Assembly: GCF_002140975.2 (NCBI RefSeq)
Contig: NZ_CP147247.1
Location: 930,001-994,000 of the forward strand
Length of the DNA: 64,000 nt
DNA from: Enterococcus sp. 9E7_DIV0242
Lineage (GTDB): Bacteria; Bacillota; Bacilli; Lactobacillales; Enterococcaceae
Reading direction: 5' to 3'
Under the pieces are notes generated by a model. The model was not told the origin of the DNA, made no database searches, and was given only the letters and a program-made list of their open reading frames with translations. Below are positions 34,217-43,343 of the stretch, piece after piece. The number at the start of each line of letters is the position of its first letter. Position 1 is the stretch's first letter. A program made the position numbers and the translations under genes.

Positions 34217-34233
34217 TTAGTTTACTAAACTAA
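34217..34233. promoter_or_regulatory. Palindromic LacI-type operator
   Basis: TTAGTTTACTAAACTAA is a 17-base perfect palindrome around a central C, in the region between the divergent isomerase operon and the LacI gene. A second, weaker dyad, AATAGATAAACTATT, lies at 34299-34313. It probably represses both directions. Confidence 0.7.
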
Positions 34234-34377
34234 GTGTTTTATCGCCTTATCTAACGAATAAAAATCCGAAATTAGCGATATACTGTTAGAGATAACTAAA
34301 ATAGATAAACTATTCTACTAAATTTATTTGCTTGTTTTTCGGTTGTATGATAAATTGAACATGCGGAGGAATGAATG

Positions 34378-35397
34378 ATGAAATTAGAAGATGTAGCTAG
34401 ACTCGCTAAGGTATCAAAATCAGCTGCTTCTCTGGCATTGAATGGAAAGCCGGGAGTAAGTGATGAAACAAGACAATATATCTTGGAGATTGCTGAAAAA
34501 TATGACTACAGTCCATTAAGAAAACGAACAAAAAAAGAAGAACACAAATTGAAGATTCGCTTTATCGCCTGTACTAATGAGGATGTCGTTCCTGAAAATT
34601 ATGATCAGCTGCCTTTTTTCAAAGAGTTGTTGTCCTATATTTCCACTGAAATAGGAGCAAAAGGACATGTTTTAACGACCAACAGCATGCCGAAGGAGCT
34701 CCTTTTCAACGAGCTTTCTAAAATTGAAGAACATGATACCAGCGATGGCATCATCATTTTAGGAACCAACCTTACAGCTTCTCACATCAAGACGGTCAAT
34801 GAACATTTTGATAATCTGGTTATTCTCGATACACAATGCAGCAGTCTTGATTGTAATACGATTACGATGAATAATTTTCTCGGTGCTTATGATGCAACAC
34901 AACATCTGCTGGAAATGGGGCATCGAAAGATCGGTTATATCAAGGGCATTCAACGAATCAATAACTTTTATGATCGCAGACGTGGCTTTAAAGCAGCAGT
35001 CAGCTCTTTTGGGCTCTCCCCTGCAGATATGCCTAAATTCTATTTGCCTGGGATGGAAATCAATCCGATTCAAAACAAACAGGAGCAATTTTTGGAATTC
35101 ATCCAGAATATCACTGCTGTCTTTTGTGAAGATGACTATATTGCGATTAGCGTAATCAAAACATTGTCCAAATTGGGCATCAACGTACCGGAAAAGCTTT
35201 CTGTCATCGGCTTTGATGATATCTCTGAAAGCCGAGTGATCACACCAGAGCTGACAACTGTCCATGTGCCAATCAAAGAAATAGCTCAAGAAGCCATTTC
35301 TTTGATTGAACAGGGAACAACAACATCGCTAGTAAAAAAACAGCTCTTCCTCAACACAAAGCTTGTGTGTCGGGATTCTGTGAGAAAGCTGAATTGA
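34378..35397 (+). CDS. LacI-family repressor of the isomerase/transketolase locus
   Basis: About 339 residues. The DNA-binding head is LEDVARLAKVSKSAASLALNGKPGVSDETRQYI with the hinge helix after it, and the periplasmic-binding-like core follows (GIIILGTNLTA, MGHRKIGYIKGI, SVIGFDDISESRVITPELTTV). It is divergent from the isomerase operon, with palindromic sites between. GCGGAGGAATGA precedes two ATGs; I use the one with the longer spacing. It likely senses a sugar of that pathway. Confidence 0.92.
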   Translation: MKLEDVARLAKVSKSAASLALNGKPGVSDETRQYILEIAEKYDYSPLRKRTKKEEHKLKIRFIACTNEDVVPENYDQLPFFKELLSYISTEIGAKGHVLTTNSMPKELLFNELSKIEEHDTSDGIIILGTNLTASHIKTVNEHFDNLVILDTQCSSLDCNTITMNNFLGAYDATQHLLEMGHRKIGYIKGIQRINNFYDRRRGFKAAVSSFGLSPADMPKFYLPGMEINPIQNKQEQFLEFIQNITAVFCEDDYIAISVIKTLSKLGINVPEKLSVIGFDDISESRVITPELTTVHVPIKEIAQEAISLIEQGTTTSLVKKQLFLNTKLVCRDSVRKLN

Positions 35398-35418
35398 TCC
35401 GAGATAGAGCGCAATTCC

Positions 35419-35468
35419 AAAAAAAACTCTTGCTACAGACTAAAAAGCTGTGGCAGGAGTTTTTTTTG
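35419..35468 (+). terminator. Terminator of the LacI gene
   Basis: AAAAAACTCTTGCTACAG pairs with CTGTGGCAGGAGTTTTTT, with two mismatches, and ends in eight Ts. Confidence 0.85.
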
Positions 35469-35748
35469 GAGTATAACGATCTGTTCGTTCATCCAGTTTC
35501 GCCGTTTCAGTATGATTTCTCATTGACCAAAACAATACAATCAGGCAATTGCTGTGTTCCACCATTTTTCCTGCAGTATGACATATCAACTGAGTCTTGG
35601 AACGTCAACTCACTTGCGTAGAATTTAACATAACTAATGACGATTTTCCCACAGCCAGCTATCGATGATTTTCACGTTAATTATCCTGCCGATCCGTCAT
35701 AATAAAAAAAGTTTTCCAAACGCTTAAAAAAACCTTTAAAAACAACAA

Positions 35749-35786
35749 TGAAAGCGCTTGACTAAACTCATGCAATAGATTAGACT
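35749..35786 (+). promoter_or_regulatory. Promoter with cre-like site before the RidA fusion gene
   Basis: TTGACT (35758-35763), 17 bases, TAGACT (35781-35786). TGAAAGCGCTTGAC (35749-35762) overlaps the -35 and fits the CcpA consensus except near its end, so carbon-source control is possible. Confidence 0.6.
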
Positions 35787-35833
35787 TTTATCTTGAACGA
35801 CAAATAAAATGATAATCAAAGGAGTACACAAGT

Positions 35834-37105
35834 ATGACAAAAGATAACATCGTATTAGCGAGAAACACGGATAAAGCACCTCACCATCCTCTAGCTTCCC
35901 AAACGGTCGCATTCTCTCACTATAATAATTTTTCAGCTCAATTACCTTTAGATCCAGAGACTGGTAAATTAGTAGACGGCGGGATTAAAGGGCAAGCGGA
36001 GCAATGCTTCAAAAATATTCAAGCAATCATAAATAGCATCGATCATGTAATGAGTGATATCATCAGAATCACTGTATTTGTGACAGACATTAAGAATGTC
36101 GAGGTTGTAGATGAGGTCTATAAAACATTTTTCACAACCTATCTCCCTTCACGAACGGTCGTTGCAGTCGCTGCTTTACCCATGAATGCTCTTGTTCAAA
36201 TCGAAGCTCTGGTTTCAAATGGTGAGGGGACGATCCCTAATGCGCCACAGGCTGGAGACCTGATAAAGCTGACGAACAATACAAATAAAGCGCCAGTTAA
36301 TGCTCTTTCTACGCAGACAGTTTCTTTTTCTCACTACAATAATCTTTCTGCCCAGTTACCGATCGATCCTAAAACAAACAGGCTAGTCGTTGGCGGCATC
36401 AGAGAACAGACCAGTCAATGCTTGAAAAATATTAAGACGATTTTAGAAAGCATTGATGTGCCATTTGATGATATTGTTAAAATTACTATTTTTGTAAAAA
36501 AACTTGCTGATATTGATGTTGTAGACGATGTGTATAAGACATTTTTCCCTGATTCAGCAATTGCCAGAGCGGTAGCCTATGTTCCAGCACGATCTGTTGT
36601 TACAGCCGCTGCTTTACCTATGGATGCTTTGGTGCAAATCGAAGCCGTGGTTTCGCATGGTGATGGTACTCCTCCACAAGCAATTGAGGATAGACATGGC
36701 CTTATCATTGAAGCCAACAATACAAAAGCGGCACCTGCTAGCTCTCTCTCTACACAAACAGTCGCTTTTTCTCACTATAATAATATCTCAGCTCAACTGC
36801 CTATAGATGCACAAACTGGTGAGCTCGTAGCTGATAGTATCAAAGAGCAAACAGAGCAATGCCTGAGAAATATCCAAGCGATTATCGAGAGTGTTGATCA
36901 TGTTTTGGAGGATTTAGTGAAGGTAAATATCTATCTTAAAGATATCGCAGACCTTACTGCAGTGGATGAAGTTTATGGCACCTTTTTCCCTAATGGCACA
37001 CCTGCCAGAAGAGTCGTAGCTGTCTCTGAGTTACCTAAAAATGCGTTGATCCAAATCGAAGCAATTGCCGGAAATGCGGAAGGAACTCCGCCGATCGTAA
37101 AATAG
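35834..37105 (+). CDS. Triple RidA/YjgF-domain fusion protein
   Basis: 423 residues made of three RidA-like domains in tandem (about 5-135, 144-280 and 290-423). Each repeats SLSTQTV-FSHYNN-SAQLP-D, EQC-KNI-AII-S and LP-(N/D)AL-QIEA. RidA proteins are homotrimers that deaminate reactive enamine/imine intermediates. The catalytic Arg is kept in each unit (SRTVV, ARSVV, ARRVV). The second unit has a short insert, IARAVAYVP, before its Arg. The protein may fold as a one-chain trimer. AAAGGAGTACACAAGT precedes the ATG. It looks monocistronic. Confidence 0.88.
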   Translation: MTKDNIVLARNTDKAPHHPLASQTVAFSHYNNFSAQLPLDPETGKLVDGGIKGQAEQCFKNIQAIINSIDHVMSDIIRITVFVTDIKNVEVVDEVYKTFFTTYLPSRTVVAVAALPMNALVQIEALVSNGEGTIPNAPQAGDLIKLTNNTNKAPVNALSTQTVSFSHYNNLSAQLPIDPKTNRLVVGGIREQTSQCLKNIKTILESIDVPFDDIVKITIFVKKLADIDVVDDVYKTFFPDSAIARAVAYVPARSVVTAAALPMDALVQIEAVVSHGDGTPPQAIEDRHGLIIEANNTKAAPASSLSTQTVAFSHYNNISAQLPIDAQTGELVADSIKEQTEQCLRNIQAIIESVDHVLEDLVKVNIYLKDIADLTAVDEVYGTFFPNGTPARRVVAVSELPKNALIQIEAIAGNAEGTPPIVK

Positions 37106-37419
37106 AAAATCAAAACTCCCAGTTATGATGTCAGCGAGAAATCACTGGCATCTTCTTTTATGACACTGTATAGAAAATACGTCTTTTCTTTCTTCAAAAC
37201 AAATCGTATGAACTCTGCTTTGAAACAATTCTATCGAACGGAAAACACGAACAATAACAATATTTCTAAACATTTAATACGATTTAACCATATATAAAAA
37301 GCTAAACACGAACTTTATTCATTTTTTAAATACCAAAAGACGAAAAATAATCGACAGTTAAAATATCCAATGGTATCATTAGTGAAAACACTAGAAATTT
37401 TAGAGAAGGCGGGAAAAGC
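37106..37419. other. Intergenic region before the PurC-like gene
   Basis: A weak hairpin, GATGTCAG (37127-37134) with CTGGCATC (37145-37152), followed by TTCTTTTA may end the RidA transcript. The remainder is AT-rich and probably holds the PurC promoter; no purine riboswitch or PurR box is recognisable to me. Confidence 0.5.
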
Positions 37420-38103
37420 ATGAAGGAATTGTACGACGGCAAAACAAAAACAGTCTTACTAGATGAAGAAAACAAAGAGGTTTACTTATTATTTAAGGAT
37501 AGCGCAACTGGTGAAGATGGCGTCTTCGATCCAGGCTCCAACACGGTCGGCGGCAGCGTTGACGGCAAAGGAAAGGTTGGCTTGACTATTTCCAAATACT
37601 TTTTTGAATTGATGGAAAAAAATGGTATTCCTACTCACTACTTAGATGCAGATATTGAAAAAGGAATAATGAAGGTTCGCCAACTGACTGTTCCAAATCT
37701 AGAATTTGTTTTACGTTATTTCACAGCAGGTAGTATGTGTCGCCGTTTCACTTTACCGGAAGGACTCCCTTTTGACCCGCCTTATTTGGAAGTGACTTTG
37801 AAGGATGATGAACAGGGCGACCCATTGATAACTGACCGCTTATGCCAGATGAAAGACATTTTAAAGCCAAGGCAATATGATGAAGGTTTAAATATTTTAA
37901 CTAAAGTCGGTGTTGTTCTTAAGGATGCTTTAGCTGAAATGAAACTGACCCTAATTGATTTCAAAATTGAAATTGGTTATGATGCAGATGGAAAAATGTA
38001 TGTCGTTGATGAAATCACACCTGATATTTGGCGTGTCAAAGATGAAAATGGCAACATTCCCAACCAAATCGACTGTGCACAATTGATTTTGGATAAAATT
38101 TAA
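37420..38103 (+). CDS. Divergent SAICAR-synthetase-like protein (PurC family)
   Basis: 227 residues. PurC marks are YDGKTKTVLL at the start, FVLRYFTAGSMCRRF, LITDRLCQM, LIDFKIEIGYDADGKMYVVDEITPD. The enzyme joins aspartate to CAIR with ATP in purine synthesis. It stands alone, away from other pur genes, and differs from the usual enterococcal form: the loop GEDGVFDPGSNTVGGSVDGKG is longer and the end stops after DIWRVKDENG without the LDKxxFRxDLG tail. It may be a paralog with another acceptor. AGAAGGCGGGAAAAGC precedes the ATG. Confidence 0.8.
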   Translation: MKELYDGKTKTVLLDEENKEVYLLFKDSATGEDGVFDPGSNTVGGSVDGKGKVGLTISKYFFELMEKNGIPTHYLDADIEKGIMKVRQLTVPNLEFVLRYFTAGSMCRRFTLPEGLPFDPPYLEVTLKDDEQGDPLITDRLCQMKDILKPRQYDEGLNILTKVGVVLKDALAEMKLTLIDFKIEIGYDADGKMYVVDEITPDIWRVKDENGNIPNQIDCAQLILDKI

Positions 38104-38116
38104 ACGACATAAATTA

Positions 38117-38158
38117 AGGATGGAACAAACACTCGCAAGTGTTTGCTCCATCCTCTTT
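38117..38158. terminator. Bidirectional terminator between PurC-like and GntR genes
   Basis: AGGATGGAACAAACACT pairs with AGTGTTTGCTCCATCCT with one mismatch around a four-base loop. It serves the two converging genes. Confidence 0.8.
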
Positions 38159-38175
38159 CACTAACCAATCTTATA

Positions 38176-38910
38176 TCAATACGTCTTTTTGAACATGAAC
38201 AATTCTGCTTTACGGTAGTCATAGTAAATTTTTGAAAAAGCCAACAATTTTCCTGAACTCAAAAAGGTATCATCCCTTACTACTAAAGTAGGCGCACCAA
38301 CTGGTAAGTTGAAAAAACTCGCGCCCGGCTCAGAAAGTTCTTCACTACTGATGACCTTATCTATAAAACCAATCTTGATCTCTTTATCCTGTTCAAAATA
38401 ATTGAACACCGAATCATATAAGGAGTCTTCTGGAATCTCTTTGATGACAGACTGCAAATAATACGATTTTTCAACCAAATAAGGCGCACCGTCAAGAGCT
38501 CTGAAACGTTCAATCTCAATAAGCGGCACATCATGCGGAATGTTTCCATTTTTAGGAAGAAAATCGGCCTCTCCAACACTGACAATTCGCTGACTAGCCT
38601 TGACTGTTTCAATTGTATGCCCTGGGCGAGCGATTTCTTCTGTAATCCCCAGGTTATTTTGCATATTTTTGATTGTTTCATGGCGCTCAGGACGAACAAA
38701 AGAGCCAATGCCTTGAGATTGATAAATGAATCCCATATCTCCTAATTGTGCCAAAGCTTGTCGTAAAGCATAACGTGATACTTTATAATAAGCCATCAAT
38801 TGATGCTCACTTGGCAACTTGCCATTTTCATCTGCTAATGTGCCCTCTTGAATTTCAGTTGCTATTTCTGCGACCAGCGTTTTAATATCAATTGGTTTCT
38901 TGCGCTCCAC
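38176..38910 (-). CDS. GntR-family regulator with UTRA domain (HutC subfamily)
   Basis: About 244 residues. A winged helix-turn-helix (KLPSEHQLMAYYKVSRYALRQALAQLGDMGFIYQSQGIGSFV) is followed by a UTRA ligand domain (PLIEIERFRALDGAPYLVEKSYY). I start at the second GTG: AAGGAG lies eight bases before it and would touch the first. It is 80 bases behind a PTS permease gene and probably represses that operon through the palindrome at 40947-40962. The effector is probably a sugar phosphate. Confidence 0.88.
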   Translation of the reverse strand: MERKKPIDIKTLVAEIATEIQEGTLADENGKLPSEHQLMAYYKVSRYALRQALAQLGDMGFIYQSQGIGSFVRPERHETIKNMQNNLGITEEIARPGHTIETVKASQRIVSVGEADFLPKNGNIPHDVPLIEIERFRALDGAPYLVEKSYYLQSVIKEIPEDSLYDSVFNYFEQDKEIKIGFIDKVISSEELSEPGASFFNLPVGAPTLVVRDDTFLSSGKLLAFSKIYYDYRKAELFMFKKTY

Positions 38911-38990
38911 TTCGAACACTCCTTTTCAGACTATGATTACCCTCATATCTTATATTAAACCAATCATACCAAACTCTCAATCGTATATTT

Positions 38991-40346
38991 CTAATTGATA
39001 GCTTTCGCTTTTTCCTGTTCGTCATGATACAATTTTCCATCATAAAATTTAATGAATGGGAACCAAATAAGAAAGGCAACCAATGCACAGATAACGGCTA
39101 AGAGAAACGCCCGCCAATCCCCACCTGAACCAATAAACCCTGATAGTCCCATAGGTGTTGGCCAAGCAACTTGGGCAATTGGCGGATTCACCAATCCTAG
39201 TTTAATAGCAAAGTAAGCGACTGACATCGAACTCATAGGTGCCAAGAAGAAAGGTATCGCCGTATATGGGTTATAAACGACTGGCATCCCAAACAAGATC
39301 GGCTCATTGATATTAAATAAAGAAGGTACTACCGCAGCTTTACCTAGCGCACTCAATTGTGCTGATTTTGCAAAAAATGTGATGAAAATAACCATCCCCA
39401 AGGTAGCACCAGACCCGCCGATTGTAACAAAGCTGTTGTTAAATTCTCCGGCAAATGGCAAGTTCGCTCCAGCTTGATTTTCAACCATATTAGATAAAAC
39501 AATCGGTGTCAAAAATGACGTAACGATCGTCGCTCCATGAATACCTACGATCCAAAGTGCATGCATCAAGAAGTAAATAACTAGCAAACCAATCCATGTA
39601 TTTGTCAAATTCGTTACAAAACCAAATGGTACCGCAATTACTTTAAAAATATCCGTTCCAGCAGCAATCAGCAACCCATTGATAACAATCACCGTCAATG
39701 CGATGAGAACGGTTGGAATTAGAGCAGTAAATGAATTGGAAACACCTGTCGGAACAGTCTCAGGCATCTTGATCACCCATTTACGTTTTACGCACAACAC
39801 ATAAATTTTCACAGCTATAATCGACATAATGATCGCCGTGAAGATCCCTGTTGTTCCCAGACGAGTCACGCCTCCAGCCATTGACCACCCATCGATAATT
39901 TTTTGATCATCAGTAACCACGTTTACTAATGTAGCGACTCCACCTTCAAAAATCAATTCTGGTAAGCACATAAAGAAAGCCATCATTGACAATAATGCAC
40001 CATTCATTGGATTCAGATTGATTTTTTCCTCTTGTGCTTGAATCTTTGTATATTCATAACCAAATACAATACAGAAATATAAAGCCAGAATCCCCATGGT
40101 TGCCATATTTGCTAACATATATAAGCTTTCAATACGTGCAAATGAAACATCCCAAATCCCTTGTAGTGCTGGAAAACTTTGTGGTAATACAGCAATAATC
40201 AAGAACATTGAGCCCACTATTGTAAATGGAATTGATGCCATCCCTGCAGCCATCACGCCACGTACAATTCTTAATTGAGATAATTTTCCCATCGGTCCCA
40301 TTAAATAGTTATTCAAAAATTTAAATAATTTGTTTTCTGATTCCAT
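38991..40346 (-). CDS. PTS lactose/cellobiose-family EIIC
   Basis: 451 residues with about ten membrane helices. LRIVRGVMAAGMASIPFTIVGSMFLI and FNINEPILFGMPVVYNPYTAIPFFLAPM are family marks, and LWIVGIHGATIV matches the central loop. No EIIA, EIIB or hydrolase lies beside it, so its partners are encoded elsewhere and the substrate is unknown. It is 6 bases after a small membrane-protein gene and is followed by the GntR regulator. Confidence 0.88.
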   Translation of the reverse strand: MESENKLFKFLNNYLMGPMGKLSQLRIVRGVMAAGMASIPFTIVGSMFLIIAVLPQSFPALQGIWDVSFARIESLYMLANMATMGILALYFCIVFGYEYTKIQAQEEKINLNPMNGALLSMMAFFMCLPELIFEGGVATLVNVVTDDQKIIDGWSMAGGVTRLGTTGIFTAIIMSIIAVKIYVLCVKRKWVIKMPETVPTGVSNSFTALIPTVLIALTVIVINGLLIAAGTDIFKVIAVPFGFVTNLTNTWIGLLVIYFLMHALWIVGIHGATIVTSFLTPIVLSNMVENQAGANLPFAGEFNNSFVTIGGSGATLGMVIFITFFAKSAQLSALGKAAVVPSLFNINEPILFGMPVVYNPYTAIPFFLAPMSSMSVAYFAIKLGLVNPPIAQVAWPTPMGLSGFIGSGGDWRAFLLAVICALVAFLIWFPFIKFYDGKLYHDEQEKAKAIN

Positions 40347-40352
40347 TTTCTA

Positions 40353-40850
40353 TCACCCTTCTTTACGTACACTTTTTTCAAACACAGCCATATGTTTCAA
40401 ATAAGCATCTTTATTGTGTTCAATTTGCCATATGCGCCATTCCACAAAACCACCAACAATACTTCCTATAGTAAGTAACAGAAGAAGCAACCCACGCCCA
40501 CTACTATTAAGAAAAGGAAATAATACCTGCTGATAGCCAAATAGAATCATTAGCATAGCCAATAAATTACTAAATATCTGTATAGCATAACCTGCTTTAG
40601 TTACAAGTAACGTACTAGAAGGCTGCCAATACTTCCTTGTTTGTTCAATAATGATAGCGATATCAATTAGTAATAACCCTAACGGCATCATTATCCCCAT
40701 AGTTAAATTCGAAAAAGATAATATACTCCAATATAGATTGATAAAGAAAAAAATTGCAGTAAGATAACGAAATAGTAGGAAGCGATTAAAGTGAATGCTT
40801 CTAAGTTTGGTTTGTTGGATATTTTCTGATTTGATTGCTGTACTTTTCAT
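40353..40850 (-). CDS. Unknown membrane protein of a PTS operon
   Basis: 165 residues with four hydrophobic segments (about 25-50, 50-70, 85-110, 120-140) and a basic start. I do not recognise a family. AGGAACAGACAAAGC precedes the ATG. It is the first gene of the GntR-controlled operon and lies 6 bases before the EIIC gene. A helper role in transport is possible, much as the RDD protein heads the other PTS operon; this is inference. Confidence 0.65.
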   Translation of the reverse strand: MKSTAIKSENIQQTKLRSIHFNRFLLFRYLTAIFFFINLYWSILSFSNLTMGIMMPLGLLLIDIAIIIEQTRKYWQPSSTLLVTKAGYAIQIFSNLLAMLMILFGYQQVLFPFLNSSGRGLLLLLLTIGSIVGGFVEWRIWQIEHNKDAYLKHMAVFEKSVRKEG

Positions 40851-40946
40851 GCTTTGTCTGTTCCTTTCGCGTACTTACGGGTATTGATTTAATGCTATAT
40901 TTTATATCTCACCCCTCTCTTTTGCTTGCAATGACTTGCAAAAACA

Positions 40947-40962
40947 ACTTGTTCGAACAAGT
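40947..40962. promoter_or_regulatory. Perfect 16-base palindrome, candidate GntR operator
   Basis: ACTTGTTCGAACAAGT reads the same on both strands and sits just downstream of the -10 of the EIIC operon, where a repressor would block transcription. The GntR gene at the operon's end is the likely binder. Confidence 0.7.
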
Positions 40963-40964
40963 GA

Positions 40965-41001
40965 ATATTAACACAGTATTTTCCATTTGTAAACGCATAC
41001 G
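40965..41001 (-). promoter_or_regulatory. Promoter and cre-like site of the GntR/EIIC operon
   Basis: On the minus strand TTTACA (40988-40993), a 17-base spacer and TAATAT (40965-40970). TGTAAACGCATACG (40988-41001) overlaps the -35 and fits 12 of 14 positions of the CcpA site. Confidence 0.6.
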
Positions 41002-41176
41002 TATTCGGCAATAAGATATTTTTTAATTATTATCTTGTTTTTTTCGTAAGTCAGCATTTACAAAAAAATGTAATTTAATCGAAATTGAACTAGCCCTTTT
41101 CAAGTTTTTACTTGTACCTACGACTTTATTAAACTTCAATGTTCTTTTCCAGCATCTCTATTATCAAATCACTCCA

Positions 41177-41210
41177 CAAAAAAAGTACCCCCTTTCGGAG
41201 ATACTTTTAC
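41177..41210 (-). terminator. Terminator of lepA
   Basis: On the minus strand AAAAGTATCTCC pairs with GGGGGTACTTTT around GAAA, with one mismatch and a T run. Confidence 0.8.
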
Positions 41211-41221
41211 ACGACCATGTC

Positions 41222-43057
41222 TTATTTCTTCGGTTCATCCTCGTCCATTTTCAGTACGGCCATGAAGGCTTCCTGCGGTACTTCAACAGATCCAATCTGC
41301 TTCATCCGCTTCTTCCCTTCTTTTTGCTTCTCTAATAGCTTACGCTTACGGGAAACATCCCCGCCATAACACTTCGCCAATACGTTTTTACGCAAAGCTT
41401 TGATATCGGAACGGGCAACGATTTTCTGTCCGATCGCGGCTTGGATCGGCACCTCGAATTGTTGACGAGGAATCAGCTTCCGCAGCTTTTCAACGATTGC
41501 TTTTCCACGTTCATACGCAAAGTCTCTGTGGACGATAAAGCTCAGCGCATCCACTTTCTCTGCATTTAAAAGAATATCCATCTTCACTAGACGACTGGTA
41601 CGATAATCGCTCATTTCATAATCCAGTGACGCATAGCCTTTCGTACTTGATTTCAGCTTGTCAAAGAAATCAAAGACGATTTCTGATAGTGGAATATAAT
41701 ACACCACATTTACACGATAATCATCCAGATAATCCATTGTGATGAACTCACCACGTTTTCTCTGTGAAAGCTCCATAACTGCACCAACATAGTCATTTGG
41801 TACCATGATCTGTGCTTTTACATAAGGCTCCTCCACTGAGTCGATCACACCCGGATCAGGGAAATCTGCCGGATTATCTACTACTACCAGCGAGCCATCT
41901 GTCTTGTTCACATGATAGATAACAGACGGTGCTGTTGTGATCAGTTCAAGATTGAATTCTCTTTCCAATCGTTCTTGAATAACATCCATATGCAATAACC
42001 CTAAGAAACCACAGCGAAAGCCAAAGCCTAAGGCCTGTGATGTTTCCGGTTCAAACTGCAATGCCGCATCATTTAACTGCAGCTTTTCAAGTGCTTCTCT
42101 CAAATCGTTATAACGAGAATTATCGATTGGGTACAACCCACAATAGACCATCGGATTCATTTTCCGATACCCATCCAGCGCTTCTTCTGCTGGATTTTCG
42201 GCTAAGGTAACAGTATCCCCAACACGCGTATCTTGTACGGTTTTGATACTGGCAGTAATGTACCCAACATCGCCTACCATCAGAAAATCTCTGGCGACCC
42301 CTTTTGGTGAGAACACACCAACCTCAGTAACATCAAAGGTTTTTCCGTTACTCATCATCTGAATTTTATCGCCTGGCTTTACTACGCCGTCCATGATACG
42401 GACATTCAATACAACGCCACGATAGCTGTCATAAACAGAGTCAAAAATCAACGCTTTTAATGGTGCTTCAACATCGCCTGCTGGTGCCGGAACATATTCT
42501 ACGACCTGTTCAAGAATATCTTCAATTCCAATTCCTGCTTTAGCACTGGCAAGAACCGCTTCACTGGCATCGATCCCGATCACGTCCTCGATTTCCTGAC
42601 GGACACGCTCCGGGTCAGCTGCAGGTAAATCGATTTTATTAATGACTGGTAAAATTTCTAAATCATTATCTAGCGCTAAATACACATTGGCAAGGGTTTG
42701 TGCTTCGATTCCTTGAGCTGCATCGACAACTAGAACAGCTCCTTCACAAGCAGCCAAACTACGCGACACTTCATAAGTAAAATCGACGTGTCCCGGTGTG
42801 TCAATCAAGTGAAAAATGTATGTTTCTCCATCCTTCGCTGTGTAAGTCAGCTCAACGGCATTCAGTTTGATGGTGATTCCACGTTCCCGCTCAAGATCCA
42901 TCGAGTCCAGCAATTGTGCCTGCATTTCACGAGAAGTGACCGTGTTTGTTTTTTCTAGTATTCTATCAGCAAGCGTCGATTTCCCATGATCGATATGCGC
43001 GATAATGGAAAAATTACGAATTTTCTCCTGCCGTTTTTTCATATCATTTATATTCAT
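41222..43057 (-). CDS. lepA: Elongation factor 4 (LepA), ribosome back-translocase
   Basis: About 611 residues, the normal length. The GTPase motifs are AHIDHGKST (G1), ERGITIK (G2), DTPGHVDF (G3), [10 protein letters not shown] (G4) and SAKAG (G5), followed by the EF-G-like domains and the LepA-specific C-terminus ending [20 protein letters not shown]. It remodels stalled or mis-translocated ribosomes. I start at MNINDMKK, where GAGGAAGACA gives the right spacing; an ATG four codons earlier overlaps that site. It is monocistronic with its own terminator. Confidence 0.97.
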   Translation of the reverse strand: MNINDMKKRQEKIRNFSIIAHIDHGKSTLADRILEKTNTVTSREMQAQLLDSMDLERERGITIKLNAVELTYTAKDGETYIFHLIDTPGHVDFTYEVSRSLAACEGAVLVVDAAQGIEAQTLANVYLALDNDLEILPVINKIDLPAADPERVRQEIEDVIGIDASEAVLASAKAGIGIEDILEQVVEYVPAPAGDVEAPLKALIFDSVYDSYRGVVLNVRIMDGVVKPGDKIQMMSNGKTFDVTEVGVFSPKGVARDFLMVGDVGYITASIKTVQDTRVGDTVTLAENPAEEALDGYRKMNPMVYCGLYPIDNSRYNDLREALEKLQLNDAALQFEPETSQALGFGFRCGFLGLLHMDVIQERLEREFNLELITTAPSVIYHVNKTDGSLVVVDNPADFPDPGVIDSVEEPYVKAQIMVPNDYVGAVMELSQRKRGEFITMDYLDDYRVNVVYYIPLSEIVFDFFDKLKSSTKGYASLDYEMSDYRTSRLVKMDILLNAEKVDALSFIVHRDFAYERGKAIVEKLRKLIPRQQFEVPIQAAIGQKIVARSDIKALRKNVLAKCYGGDVSRKRKLLEKQKEGKKRMKQIGSVEVPQEAFMAVLKMDEDEPKK

Positions 43058-43343
43058 TGTCTTCCTCATTTCTTTTCAATCAGCAATTCTCATTATAACA
43101 AGGTTTTTTGCAGATTTAAAGAACTTTCATCAAATGAAGCGATGATACAATAAGAATCCGTTTTTCTTCCTAGAATAAAGCGAACTTACTGAGAAAGATA
43201 GCTGCTCCTCCCTTTCTTCCTTTACTTTTTTACACTATTAGTAGATTTTTCCGCACAGTCTTTTAAAACCCTAGTCCATCCCTGTATGTTTTCTTATTTT
43301 TTGATATACTTGTTATAAAATATGAAAAATGGAGAGGAAAAAA

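Larger units (their letters stand above)
35398..35833. other. Intergenic region before the RidA fusion gene
   Basis: Holds the LacI-gene terminator (35419-35468) and the RidA promoter with a cre-like site (35749-35786). No gene is seen in the 280 bases between; the short frames there lack ribosome sites. Confidence 0.6.
40851..41221. other. Intergenic region with the PTS operon promoter and lepA terminator
   Basis: Holds the operator (40947-40962), promoter/cre site (40965-41001) and the lepA terminator (41177-41210). Between 41002 and 41176 the sequence is AT-rich with no gene visible. Confidence 0.6.

Noticed and set aside
34759..35289. 176-codon minus-strand frame inside the LacI gene
   Set aside because: Exact complement of the regulator's coding frame with no ribosome binding site; the LacI domains on the plus strand are clear.
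37106..37419. Purine riboswitch before the PurC-like gene
   Set aside because: The conserved loop sequences of the purine aptamer are not present, and no terminator hairpin stands directly before the gene.
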